From assembly GCF_022539505.1 (NCBI RefSeq), contig NW_025899963.1:124001-188000 (forward strand): a DNA stretch of 64,000 bases, in the 5' to 3' direction. Each line of letters starts with the position of its first letter. Within the stretch, counting starts at the first letter, position 1. Positions 45,820 through 57,844 of this stretch are shown piece after piece. The stretch is from Lolium rigidum. Its lineage: Eukaryota; Streptophyta; Magnoliopsida; Poales; Poaceae. The notes under the pieces were generated by a model, which saw nothing but the letters and a program-made list of their open reading frames with translations, ran no database searches and was not told where the DNA came from. The position numbers were made by a program, and so were the translations under genes.

Positions 45820-47402
45820 TGCTGGCGTGTAGTCAACACGTCCGTTGGGAACCCCAAGAGGAAGGTGTGATGCGCACAGCAGTAAGTTTTCCCTCAGTAA
45901 GAAACCAAGGTTATCGAACCAGTAGGAGCCAAGAAGCACGTGAAGGTTGTTGGTGGAGGAGTGTAGTGCGGCGCAACACCGGTGAAACCGGCGCCAACGT
46001 GGAACCTGCACAACACAATCAAAGTACTTTGCCCCAACGTAACGAGTGAGGTTGTCAATCTCACCGGCTTGCTGAAAACAAAGGATTAAACGTATCGAGT
46101 GGAAGATGGTGTTTGTTTGCAAAGAACAATAAAAGCAGTAGAATGTATTCAGATGTAAAAGAATGGACCGGGGTCCACAGTTCACTAGTGGTGTCTCTCC
46201 AATAGATAACTAACATGCTGGGTGAACAAATTACAGGCGAGCAATTGACAAATAAAGATTCAATATATATCAACGATGATTACTATGTGATTTAATCAGG
46301 GCATTACGACAAAGTACATAGACCGCTATCCAGCATGCATCTATGCCTAAATAATCCACCTTCGAGGTTATCATCCGAACCCCTTCCGGTATTAAGTTGC
46401 GAACAACGAGATAATTGCATTAAGTATGGTGCGTAATGTAATCAACACAAATATCCTTAGACAAAGCATCAATGTTTTATCCCTAGTAGCAACAACACAT
46501 CCACAACCTTAGAACTTTCTGTCACTGTCCCAGATTTAATGGAGGCATGAACCCACTATCGAGCATAATTACTCCCTCTTGGAGTTACAAGTATCAACTT
46601 GGCCAGAGCCTCTACTAGCAACGGAGAGCATGCAAGAACATAAACAACACATATATGATAGATTGATAATCAACTTAACATAATATTCTCTATTCATCGG
46701 ATCTCACCAAACACAACATGTAGCATTACAAATAGATGATCTTGATCATGTTAGGCAGCTCACAAGATCTATAACAATGAAAGCACAAGCGGAGAAGACA
46801 ACCATCTAGCTACTGCTATGGACCCATAGTCCAAGGATGAACTACTCACGCATCAATCCGGAGGCGGGCATGATGATGTAGAGCCCCTCCGGTGATGATT
46901 CCCCTCTCCGGCAGGGTGCCGGAGGCGATCTCCTGAATCCCCCGAGATGGGATTCGCGGCGGCGGCCTCTCAGTAATGTTTTCCGTATCGTGGCTCTCGG
47001 TACAGGGGGTTTCGCGACGGAGGCTTTAAGTAGGCGGAAGGGTAGGTCAAAGGGCGTCACGAGGTGGCGACACCACAGGGTCGCGCGGCCCAGGCCCAGG
47101 CCGCGCCGCCCTGGTGTCTGGCCACCTCGTGGCCCCACTTCGTCTCCTCTTCGGACTTTTGGAAGCTTCGTGCAAAAATAGGACCCTGGGCGTTGATTTC
47201 GTCCAATTCCGAGAATATTTCCTTACTAGGATTTCTGAAACCAAAAACAGCAGAAAAACAGCAATCGGCACTTCGGCATCTTGTTAATAGGTTAGTGCCG
47301 GAAAATGTAAAATAATGTTGTAAAGTATGTGTAAAACACTCAAGTATTGTAATAAAAGTAGCATGGAACATAAGAAATTATAGATACGTTTGAGACGTAT
47401 CA
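45820..47402 (-). repeat. 3' LTR of element E (left in window)
   Basis: 1,583 bp, same family as the A and B LTRs (reverse complement begins TGATACGTCTCAAACG). The reverse complement of the polypurine tract follows directly at 47403-47418 (agcatccccaagctta), which shows that this copy is the 3' LTR. Confidence 0.92.
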
Positions 47403-49981
47403 AGCATCCCCAAGCTTAGTTCCTACTCGTCCTCGAGTAGGTAAACGATAACACAAATAATTTCTGAAGTGACATGCTACCAACATAGTCTTGATCAACA
47501 TTATTGTAAAGCATATGAGATGAATGGAGTGATCTGAACAAAAGATTGCTAACAAAGATAATGACTAAACAAATGAATCATATAGCAAAACTTTTCATGA
47601 ATAATACTTTCAAACAAGTATCAATAAGACTTGCATAAGAGATAACTCATAAGCAATAAATTCAAAGTAGAATGAATTGAAGCAACACAAAGGATGATTA
47701 AGTTTCAGCGATTGCTTTCAACTTGTAACATGTATATCTCATGGATATTTGTCAACATAGAGTAATATAACGAGTGCAATAAGTAAACATGTAAGAATCA
47801 ATGCACACAGTTAACACAAGTGTTTGCTTCTAAGATAGAAGGGAATGGGTAAACTGACTCAACAATAAAGTAAAAGATTGGCCCTTCGCAGAGGAAGCAT
47901 TGATTACTATTTTTGTGCTAGAGCTTTTTGTTTTGAAAACATAGAAACAATTTTGTCAACGGTAGTAATAATTCATATGTGCTATGCATAATACTTCCTA
48001 CAAGTTGCATGTCTCATGCATAGAGTACCAATAGTGCTCGCACCTTGTCCTACTATCTCGGAAAACACGGATTCTCATCGCATAACATATGCTTCAACCA
48101 AGTGTCACAAAGGGGTACCTCTATGCCGCCTGTACAAAGGTCTAAGGAGAAAGCACGCATTGGATTTCTCGCTTTTGATTATTCTCAACTTAGACATCCA
48201 TACCGGGACAACATAGACAACGGATAATGGACTCCTCTTTTTCATGCTTAAGCATTCAACAATAGTTAATATTCTCATAAGAGATTGAGGTTGTATGTCC
48301 AAACTGAAACTTCCACCATGATACATGGCTTTAGTTAGCGGCCCAATGTTCTTCTCTAACATATGCATACTCAAACCATTTGATCATGAAATCCACTACT
48401 TCAGACAAGACGAACATGCATAGCATCTCACTTGATATCCAACAAAGGTAAAGTTGATGGCGTCCCCAGAAAAAATGGTTACCGCTCAACAAGCAACTTA
48501 TAAGAATTAAGACACATAACTACATATTCATCACCACAATAGTTTTTAAGCTATTTTTCCCATGAGCTATATATTGTAAAGGTAGAGGAATGAAATTTAA
48601 AGGTAGCACTCAAGTAATTTACTTTGGATGGCAGGAAATACCACATAGTAGGTAGATATGGTGGACACAAATGGCATGGTGTTTGGCTCAAGGTGTTTGG
48701 ATGCACGAGAAGCATTTCCTCTCAGTACAAGGTTTGGGCTAGCAAGGTTGTTTGAAGCAAACACAAGTATGAACAGGTACAGACAAAACTCACACAAGAA
48801 CATATTGCAAGTATTATAAGGCTCTACACTTGTCTTCCTTGTTGTTCAAACACTTTACCCGAAAATATCTAGACTTAGAGAGATCAATCATGCAAACCAA
48901 ATTAAACAAGCTCTACCGTAGTTCTTCATTAATAGATTAAACTACATGATGCAAGAGCTTAAACATGATCTATGAGAGCTCAAACAATTGCCAAATTGTC
49001 AAACCATGTGCATCATTTTCCAATTCCAACCATATAGCAATTTAACGAAGCAATAAGCTTTCGCCATGAACATTAAAGCACAATTAAGAACACAAGTGTT
49101 CCATATGAAAAAGCGGAGCGTAATATCTCCAATATAAGAATAGCGAGATCCAACTTTATTCAAACAAAAACAAAATTAAACCGACGCTCCAAGTAAAGAA
49201 CATAAGGATGTGACGGAATAAAAATATAGTTTCACTAGAAGTGACCTGATAATGTTGTCGATGAAGAAGGGGATGCCTTGGGCATCCCCAAGCTTAGATG
49301 CTTGAGTCTTCTTAAAATATGCAGGGATGAACCACCGGGGCATCCCCAAGCTTAGACCTTTCACTCTTCTTGATCATAGTATATCATCCTCTTCTCTTGA
49401 CCCTTGAAAACTTCCTTCACACAAACTTCAAGCAAACTCATGAGAGGGTTAGTGCATAACCACAAATTCATATATTCAGAGGTGACACAATCATTCTTAA
49501 CACTTCCGGACATTGCACAAAGCTTCGAAAGTTAATGGAACAAAGAAACTCATTCAACATAGCAAAAGCGGCAATGCGAAATAAAAGACAGAATCTGTCA
49601 AAAACAGAACAGTCCGTAAAGATGCATCTGGACTGGCACTTAACTTGCTCAAATGGAAAAACTCAAAACTAATGAAAGTTGCGTACATATCTGAGGATCA
49701 CGCTCGTAATTTTGCAGATTTTTTTGAATTGTTTACAGAGACTTATGCCAGAATTCGTGACAGACAGCAATGTTGTTTCTGCGCAGCGATCCCAAATATA
49801 ACATCAACTTTAACATAGAAACTTTACTTGGCACAAAAACATGATAAGGAGAGGTTGCTACAGTAGTAAACAACTTCCAAGACTCAACAAAACAAAAATT
49901 GCTGTAGTAAAATAAACACATGGGTTATCTCCCAAGAAGTGCTTTTCTTTAACGCCTTTCGGCTAGGCGCGAAAGTGCAAA
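47403..49981 (-). other. Non-coding trailer of element E
   Basis: About 2.6 kb homologous to the A and B trailers. Reverse-strand copies of the internal tract lie at about 49272-49293 and 49340-49353, the first adjoining the hairpin ggggatgccttgggcatcccc (49270-49290). No ORF is supported. Confidence 0.8.
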
Positions 49982-52081
49982 TCAAGTAACATCAAGAGAA
50001 GAAGCATCAACATCATAGCTTGTTCTAATAATAGAATCAAAAGGCAACTTCATTCTCTTTCTAGGGAAGTGTTCCATACCTTTCTTGAGAGTAAATTGAT
50101 ATTTAATATTACCTTCCCTCATATCAATAACAGCACCAACGGTTCGAAGAAAAGGTATTCCCAACACAATAGGACAAGATGCATTGCATTCGATATCCAA
50201 GACAACAAAATCAACGGGGACAAGGTTATTGTTAACCGTAATGCGCACATTATCAATCCTCCCCAAAGGTTTCTTTTTAACATTATCGGCAAGATTAACA
50301 TCCAAATAACAATTCTTCAATGGTGGCAAGTCAAGCATATCATAAATCTTTTTAGGCATAACAGAAATACTTGCACCAAGATCACATAAAGCATTGCATT
50401 CAAAGTCATTGAATTTCATTTTAATGATGGGCTCCCAACCATCTTCTAACTTCCTAGGAATAGAAGCTTCAAGTCTTAATTTCTCTTCCCTAGCTTTAAT
50501 GAGAGCATTTGTAATGTGTTTTGTAAAGGCTAAATTTATAGCACTAGCATTGGGACTTCTAGCAAGTTTTTGTAAGAACTTTATAACTTCAGTAATATGA
50601 CAATCATCAAAGTCTAAACCATTATGTTCTACAGCAATGGAATCATTGTCACCAATATTTTGAAAAATTTCAGCAGTTTTATCACAAACAGCGGTTTCAG
50701 CAGTTTCAGGCAGTTTTGTACGCTTTGCACTAGGAGTAGAAACATTGCCAACACCAATTATTTTACCATTAATAGTAGGAGGTGCAACAACATGTGAAGA
50801 ATCAACATTACTAGTGGTGGTAATAGTCCATACTTTAGCTACATTATTTTCTTTAGCAAGTTTTTCTTTTTCTTCTCTATCCCACCTAGCATGCAATTCA
50901 GCCAACAATCTAATATTATCATTAACTTGGATGGCATTTGTTTTAGCAAACCTAGCATCTTCAACTTTCTCAGGCATAACTTTCAATTTTAAAAGATCAA
51001 CATCAAGAGCAAGACTATGAACCTTAGAAGCAAGAATATCAATTTGACTAAGCTTTTCTTCAACAGTTTTATTGAAAGCAGTTTGTGTACTAATAAATTC
51101 TTTAAGCATCACTTCAAGACCAGAAGGTACACTCTTATTATTATTGTAAGAATTACCATAAGAATTACCATAACCATTACTATTAGAAGGATATGGCCTA
51201 AAGTTGTTGTTACCATAATTATTCCTATAAGCATTGTTGTTGAAATTATTGTTCTTAATGAAATTCACATCAACATTTTCTTCTTGAGCAACCAATGAAG
51301 CTAAAGGAACATTATTAGGATCAATATGAGATCTACCATTTGCAAGCATAGACATAATAGCATCAATCTTATCACCCAAAGAAGAGGTTTCTTCAATAGA
51401 ATTTACCTTCTTACCTTGAGGAGTTCTTTCGGTGTGCCATTCAGAGTAATTGATCATCATATCATCAAGTAATTTAGTTGCGGCGCCCAGAGTGATGGAC
51501 ATAAAAGTACCTCCAGCAGCTGAATCCAATAGGTTCCTTGAGGAAAAATTCAATCCTGCATAAAAGGTTTGGATGATCATCCAAGTAGTCAGTCCATGGG
51601 TTGGGCAATTCTTTACCAAAGATTTCATTCTCTCCCATGCTTGAGCAACATGTTCATTATCAAATTGTTTAAAATTCATTATGCTACTTCTCAAAGATAT
51701 AATCTTAGTAGGAGGATAATATTTACTAATAAAAGCATCTTTGCATTTAGTCCATGAATCAATACTATTCTTAGGAAAATAAAGCAACCAATCTTTAGCT
51801 CTTCCTCTTAATGAGAAAGGAAACAATTTCAGTTTTATAATATCACCATGTATATCCTTATACTTTTGCATTTCACAAAGTTCAACAAAATTATTAAGAT
51901 GGGCAGCAGCATCATCAGTACTAACACCAGAAAATTGCTCTCTCATAACAAGGTTCAGTAAAGCAGGTTTAATTTCATAGAATTCTGCTGTAGTAGCAGG
52001 TGGAGCAATAGGAGTACATATAAAATCATTATTATTTGTGCTAGTGAAATCACACAACTTAGTATTTTCAGGAGTACCCAT
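49982..52081 (-). CDS. Athila-type gag-protease of element E, 699 aa
   Basis: Intact ORF from ATG 52081 (MGTPENTKL). Gag core about residues 30-230 (FSLRGRAKDWLLYFP, KDAFISKYYPPTKI, QAWERMKSLVKNCP, IQTFYAGLNFSSRNLL). An asparagine-rich stretch is near residues 280-325, with coiled coil around 330-420. A retroviral-type protease lies near residues 560-660 (CNALCDLGASISVMP, then IVLGIPFLRTVGAVID). No zinc knuckle is seen and no pol follows; the frame stops at SLDVT and the trailer begins. The preserved frame suggests recent activity or trans-packaging. It acts in cytoplasmic particle assembly; reverse transcription must come from a partner element. Confidence 0.92.
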   Translation of the reverse strand: MGTPENTKLCDFTSTNNNDFICTPIAPPATTAEFYEIKPALLNLVMREQFSGVSTDDAAAHLNNFVELCEMQKYKDIHGDIIKLKLFPFSLRGRAKDWLLYFPKNSIDSWTKCKDAFISKYYPPTKIISLRSSIMNFKQFDNEHVAQAWERMKSLVKNCPTHGLTTWMIIQTFYAGLNFSSRNLLDSAAGGTFMSITLGAATKLLDDMMINYSEWHTERTPQGKKVNSIEETSSLGDKIDAIMSMLANGRSHIDPNNVPLASLVAQEENVDVNFIKNNNFNNNAYRNNYGNNNFRPYPSNSNGYGNSYGNSYNNNKSVPSGLEVMLKEFISTQTAFNKTVEEKLSQIDILASKVHSLALDVDLLKLKVMPEKVEDARFAKTNAIQVNDNIRLLAELHARWDREEKEKLAKENNVAKVWTITTTSNVDSSHVVAPPTINGKIIGVGNVSTPSAKRTKLPETAETAVCDKTAEIFQNIGDNDSIAVEHNGLDFDDCHITEVIKFLQKLARSPNASAINLAFTKHITNALIKAREEKLRLEASIPRKLEDGWEPIIKMKFNDFECNALCDLGASISVMPKKIYDMLDLPPLKNCYLDVNLADNVKKKPLGRIDNVRITVNNNLVPVDFVVLDIECNASCPIVLGIPFLRTVGAVIDMREGNIKYQFTLKKGMEHFPRKRMKLPFDSIIRTSYDVDASSLDVT

Positions 52082-52304
52082 TATAACAGTAGTAAAATAA
52101 ACTAAGCAAATAAAGTAAAGACAAGTAACTAATTTTTTTGTGTTTTTGATATGGAGAACAAGACAGTAAATAAAGTAAAGCTAGCAACTAATTTTTTTGT
52201 GTTTTGTTTAAGTGCAGCAAACAAAGTAGTAAATAAAATAAAGCAAGACAAAAACAAAGTAAAGAGATTGGAAGTGGAGACTCCCCTTGCAACGTGTCTT
52301 GATC

Positions 52305-52322
52305 TCCCCGGCAACGGCGCCA
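52305..52322 (-). promoter_or_regulatory. Primer binding site of element E (tRNA-Asp type)
   Basis: The minus strand reads tggcgccgttgccgggga, identical to the site of element B, 10 bases inside the 5' LTR. Confidence 0.88.
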
Positions 52323-52332
52323 GAAAAAGTCT

Positions 52333-53913
52333 TGCTGGCGTGTAGTCAACACGTCCGTTGGGAACCCCAAGAGGAAGGTGTGATGCGCACAGCAGTAAGT
52401 TTTCCCTCAGTAAGAAACCAAGGTTATCGAACCAGTAGGAGCCAAGAAGCACGTGAAGGTTGTTGGTGGAGGAGTGTAGTGCGGCGCAACACCAGTGAAA
52501 CCGGCGCCAACGTGGAACCTGCACAACACAATCAAAGTACTTTGCCCCAACGTAAGAGTGAGGTTGTCAATCTCACCGGCTTGCTGAAAACAAAGGATTA
52601 AACGTATCGAGTGGAAGATGGTGTTTGTTTGCAAAGAACAGTAAAAGCAGTAGAATGTATTCAGATGTAAAAGAATGGACCGGGGTCCACAGTTCACTAG
52701 TGGTGTCTCTCCAATAGATAACTAACATGTTGGGTGAACAAATTACAGGCGAGCAATTGACAAATGAAGATTTAATATATATCAACGATGATTACTATGT
52801 GATTTAATCAGGGCATTACGACAAAGTACATAGACCGCTATCCAGCATGCATCTATGCCTAAATAATCCACCTTCAGGTTATCATCCGAACCCCTTCCAG
52901 TATTAAGTTGCGAACAACAGATAATTGCATTAAGTATGGTGCGTAATGTAATCAACACAAATATCCTTAGACAAAGCATCAATGTTTTATCCCAAGTAGC
53001 AATAGCACATCCACAACCTTAGAACTTTCTGTCACTGTCCCAGATTTAATGGAGGCATGAACCCACTATCGAGCATAATTACTCCCTCTTGGAGTTACAA
53101 GTATCAACTTGGCCAGAGCCTCTACTAGCAACGGAGAGCATGCAAGAACATAAACAACACATATATGATAGATTGATAATCAACTTAACATAATATTCTC
53201 TATTCATCGGATCTCACCAAACACAACATGTAGCATTACAAATAGATGATCTTGATCATGTTAGGCAGCTCACAAGATCTATAACAATGAAAGCACAAGC
53301 GGAGAAGACAACCATCTAGCTACTGCTATGGACCCATAGTCCAAGGATGAACTACTCACGCATCAATCCGGAGGCGGGCATGATGATGTAGAGCCCCTCC
53401 GGTGATGATTCCCCTCTCCGGCAGGGTGCCGGAGGCGATCTCCTGAATGCCCCGAGATGGGATTCGCGGCGGCGGCCTCTCAGTAATGTTTTCCGTATCG
53501 TGCCTCTCGGTACAGGGGGTTTCGCGACGGAGGCTTTAAGTAGGCAGAAGGGTAGGTCAAAGGGCGTCACGAGGTGGCGACACCACAGGGCCGCGCGGCC
53601 CAGGCCCAGGCCGCGCCGCCCTGGTGTCTGGCCACCTCGTGGCCCCACTTCGTCTCCTCTTCGGACTTCTGGAAGCTTCGTGCAAAAATAGGACCCTGGG
53701 CGTTGATTTCGTCCAATTCCGAGAATATTTCCTTACTAGGATTTCTGAAACCAAAAACAGCGAGAAAAACAACAAGCGGCACTTCGGCATCTTGTTAATA
53801 GGTTAGTGCCGGAAAATGTAAAATAATGTTGTAAAGTATGTGTAAAACACTCAAGTATTGTAATAAAAGTAGCATGGAACATAAGAAATTATAGATACGT
53901 TTGAGACGTATCA
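52333..53913 (-). repeat. 5' LTR of element E (right in window)
   Basis: 1,581 bp, nearly identical to 45820-47402. Its outer end (gagacgtatca) abuts the gttat duplication. Confidence 0.93.
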
Positions 53914-53918
53914 GTTAT

Positions 53919-56104
53919 ACATCGCAGCCACACCTCAGGTGGTCAGCACGGCTCTGGTAGTCGAAAGGGAGGAAGAAGGAAAACTCCATGGAGTGCAGAG
54001 GCCAGTATATTTCATCAGTGAAGTACTATCACCTTCAGAACAGCGGTACCCGCAATACCAGAAGTTGGCATATGGAGTCTTCACAACAGCAAGAAAACTG
54101 CGACACTATTTTTCGGCACACCCGATAATAGGAGTTAATGAGGCTCCTCTATCAAATATACTAAACAACCCAGAAGCTACGGGTCGTGTCTCCCTTTGGG
54201 GAATAGAGCTTTCCCCTCGGGACATCACGTATGAAAAAAGAAAGGCAATAAAGTCGCAAATTTTACCAGACTTCATCGCAGAGTGGATGGAGTTACAAAA
54301 TACAGGACCTCCAGATTTATCGAGAACCTCGACTATGAACTTTGATGGGTCCAAAAGGTTAGAAGGCGCTGGAGCAGGCGTGATACTAGTATCACCTGAA
54401 GGCGACAAGTTGAAATATGTCTTACGGATGATGTTCCCAAACGCGTCTAATAATGAAGCAGAATATAAAGTTCTCATACACGGGATGAAGATGGCGAAAG
54501 CTTGCGGTGCAACCCGACTGAAAATCTTCGGCGACTCACAGTTGGTGGCACAGCAAGTTATGAATCAATGCGATGCAATCAACGAGAGTATGATAGCATA
54601 CAAGGAGATGTATAATGAGCTGGAAAAACTGTTTGATGGATGCGAGGTAAACCATATCAGCAGATTAAGCAATGATGAAGCCGATGTTCTTGCAAACATC
54701 GGGTCCCAATGTCTCGCGATCCCTCCAGGCGTGTTTTGGGAAGAAATAAGCGAGAGATCAACAAAGCCAATGAACACAAAGAAGAAGGAGAAGGAAGAAA
54801 AACCTTCGAGTGTCAACAAAGAATCATTGGAAGAGGAACAGGAGCTAGTCATGATGGTGCAAATTCCATGGATGCAGGCATACATATCATACATCCTAAG
54901 GAAAACAATACCCGACGATCCAGTTGAAGCAAGGCGAATAATTAGACGATCCAAAGCTTTTATTGTGGTAAAAGGGGAGTTGTACAAGCGAAGTATTTCG
55001 GGCGTGCTACAGAGATGTGTCACACCCGAAGAAGGAAGGATAATCCTGAAAGATGTACACGAAGGAATATGCGGGCATCATGCAAGCAGTCGAGCTATTG
55101 CGGCCAAAGTCTTCAGGGCAGGATTCTATTGGTTAACAGCAATTGAGGACGCGAAGGAAATAGTGCGTACTTGCGACGCGTGCCAAAGATTCGCCGCAAA
55201 ACCTCACTCTCCGGCGGCAGAACTGATGCCAATCCCATTATCCTGGCCCTTTGCTCAATGGGGTCTCGACATGGTGGGAAAACTACACAAAGCTTCGCCA
55301 GGAGGATATGAGTATATGCTCGTTGTTGTCGACAAATTTACCAAGTGGATAGAAGCAAAGCCGATAAATTCACCGGACGGCGCGTCGGCAATCAAGTTTG
55401 TGAAAAGCATCGTCTTTCGGTTTGGAGTTCCTCACAGCATTATCACAGACAATGGCAGTAATTTTACGTCCAAGGAGTTCAAAGCATATTGTGCGGAAGT
55501 GGGCATCAAATTGAGTTTCGCGTCTGTTGCACATCCACAAACCAACGGTCAAGTCGAGAAAGCCAATGGCATCATCTGCAATGGTATCAAGAAGCGCCTG
55601 TTGGGACCATTGGAAAAAGCTCGGCATACTTGGCCAGAGGAGCTGCCAAGCGTGTTGTGGAGTATTCGAACAACACCAAACACGGCGACGCAGGAGACGC
55701 CATTTTTCCTGGTCCATGGAGCCGAGGCAGTCCTGCCGATAGAAATAGAACATGATTCTCCAAGAGTTATAGAATATGATGAAGAAACTTCGAGAAAAGC
55801 TTTGGAGGATGATGTCGATGCACTCGATGAAGCTCGAGACGAAGTACTGTCACGAGTCACCAAATATCAACAGGACCTGAAAAACTACCATAGTCGACGA
55901 TTGCGACCAAGATCTTTTCAAGTTGGGGACTTGGTTTTACGACTTAATCAAAAAAGTCATGAAAAACTCGAGTCACCGTGGCTTGGACCTTACATCATCA
56001 CAGAAGTAATCGAAGGAGGAGCATACAGAATTAAGGACAAGAAGACGGGGATTGCCGAGCCAAACCCTTGGAACGTGGCGCAGCTCAGGCGTTTCTATGC
56101 TTAG
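53919..56104 (+). CDS. RNase H, second RNase H and integrase of element D
   Basis: Continues the pol frame after element E (first full codon 53921; an ATG at 53939 is incidental). RT-linked RNase H: VYFISEVLSPSEQRYPQYQK (about nt 54003-54060). Archaeal-type RNase H with its acidic residues in MNFDGS, NNEAEYKVL, FGDSQLVAQQ and ADVLANIG (54330-54720), typical of the Tat lineage. Integrase: zinc-binding GHHASSRAI ... CDACQRF (55075-55190), then the catalytic core with WGLDMVG, IITDNGSNF and NGQVEKANG (55258-55570), and a C-terminal LGPYIITEVIEGG tail without a chromodomain. It is open throughout and ends at TAG 56102. It was separated from its RT by element E. Confidence 0.92.
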
Positions 56105-56602
56105 ATGCCGAAATATAGTCTCCTCTGTAAACATACAATGTACTGAAACTCCCGCAAGTTTTCAGACGCACTCTTTTCCTTTTTCGGGGCACCGAGTGGG
56201 GCCGGGAAAGGTTTTTAATGAGGCGGGCTCGCGGTGCTGCAATATAATAAAGATAGTGGAATTATATATCTTTTCGACAGGCTCAGAGGCTTCTACCCAG
56301 AAGATACAGTATATATATACACAACGTCGACAAATACAATCTGCAAAAAAATTCTCCTTGGTACAAAATACCTCGCCAAACAAAAATACGTCGCCAAGTA
56401 GCGATCAAGATAAAACTCGGGGTTTTCATACCCGCAAAAATAGTGCACAAAAATAATTTATCTTGCCTTGGGACAACCTCGCATTATAAATAAGAAAAAC
56501 ATCGCCATCAACACGCCCGGGGGCTTGGCATTGAAAAAAAGAATTATAGTGACTCTACAATACAAGTTATACACAAGATACAATCCTTGGAGCAACAAAC
56601 CT
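56105..56602 (+). other. Spacer after pol of element D
   Basis: Contains ctttttcggggcaccgagtggggcc (near 56180) and AT-rich DNA; it ends at the 3' end of the antisense gene. No ORF is supported. Confidence 0.5.
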
Positions 56603-57595
56603 TCAAGGATTACCCAGTATATTATCTATCGTCAGACGTTCATTATTTATTGCGCGAGTCCTATGTTCAGCATAACTGCCCTTCACGAAGAATTCGGCGT
56701 CCATCCGAAGAAGTTCATCCATCATATCTTCGGCAACAGGGGTCACAATGTCGTCATATTTGCCGAAGTTCTTCTTCCTCTTCGCCATCTTGGCCAGGCA
56801 CTTTGGAACAATCTGACCCACATCTAACTTCGGGTAGCAGATTTTTATCATGATCATAGCAAACCTTGCGCCAGCAGCTAATTGAGCCCTCACAAAGCCG
56901 TGGATTCGAGGAGCATCCCGAAATTTGTCCATTAAGGCAGGAAGAGTTTTTGGCATCTTATTGCGAGGAAACATGGTGCCGTAGACCAGAGACAATGTCC
57001 TTGTACAAAATTCGAGATAATCGCGAACTTGAAGCGCGTGATCCTGAAACCTGACGATCTGGCGAGTCTGTTCAGGCGTGCCCCAAAAATTTGAACCATG
57101 ATCATGCGCAAGCCGGAGAAGTGCATTGGATCGAGCCTCAACACGCTCATCTTCGGCAGCAGCGTCCAAGAAAGAACCTATTTTGAAAGAGTCAACAGAA
57201 AAGCAGGAGACAGGGAAAAGGAAAGTCTGACTAAGTTAAGGAAGCACACCTGCCATATCCAAGCTAGCATCCGTCAGCAGCTGTAGCATGAAATTTTCTC
57301 GAGCAGAAGCTGCAGCACCTTCAGCAACCGCAGTTTCCTTTTCAGCTATGGCATTTCGAGCTTGCCGAAGTGCAATTTCTTCCCTCTCAGAAGATTTTCG
57401 AGATTGCTCCATTAGTACAAGTGATTGCTTCTTCGTGGTTTGGAGCTGTTGGCGAAGTTCCTTTAAATCTGATGCTGAAACCTTTCTCGGCGAACTTTCA
57501 ATAACTTCGACAGCAACAGGTACTTTCTTCGAGTGAGAGGAAGTGGGTAAAACATCGGAAGGACGAGGAGTTGCAGAATAGTTGTCAAAAATCAA
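56603..57595 (-). pseudogene. Antisense gene 2 of element D, last two exons
   Basis: Minus-strand exons 57595-57250 and 57177-56603, joined by a GT-AG intron in matching phase. The first is a predicted coiled coil (DLKELRQQLQTTKKQSL ... EREEIALRQARNAIA). The second has VRFQDHALQVRDYLEFC, MPKTLPALMDKFRDAP and FVRAQLAAGARFAMIMIKIC, features of the plant 'putative gypsy-type transposon' proteins encoded antisense in Tat elements. Stop TGA at 56605-56603. Upstream exons are not found in 57596-60500, so the gene is truncated or split. Function of this family is unknown. Confidence 0.7.
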
Positions 57596-57844
57596 CTGAA
57601 AATAAAGATTTTCGGCATCAATCATCCAGCAAATATAGGTTTCGATTAAACATTGAAGTATGTACATCGCTATTACAAAAGAAACACACATATATTATTT
57701 AATATATGTTAAATTATTACCGAAATATTTCGCATCGGTTGTAAGGAACACAATAGTTTGAGGTAGAACCCGGACACATTATCAATAACAATAACAAACA
57801 CCAATTTCAAACAAAAAATTAAGCATTTTATTAGGAAGCATTTT

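Larger units (their letters stand above)
45815..53918 (-). mobile_element. Athila-type non-autonomous element E with target duplication
   Basis: The element is 45820-53913 (8.1 kb) in reverse orientation, with LTRs 45820-47402 and 52333-53913, and an exact 5-bp duplication, gttat (45815-45819 and 53914-53918). Removing it and one gttat joins the RNase H frame of D exactly. It encodes gag and protease only, so it depends on other elements. By eye the LTRs differ at about 20 positions in 1,580, so the insertion is young in plant terms (well below a few million years). Confidence 0.95.
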
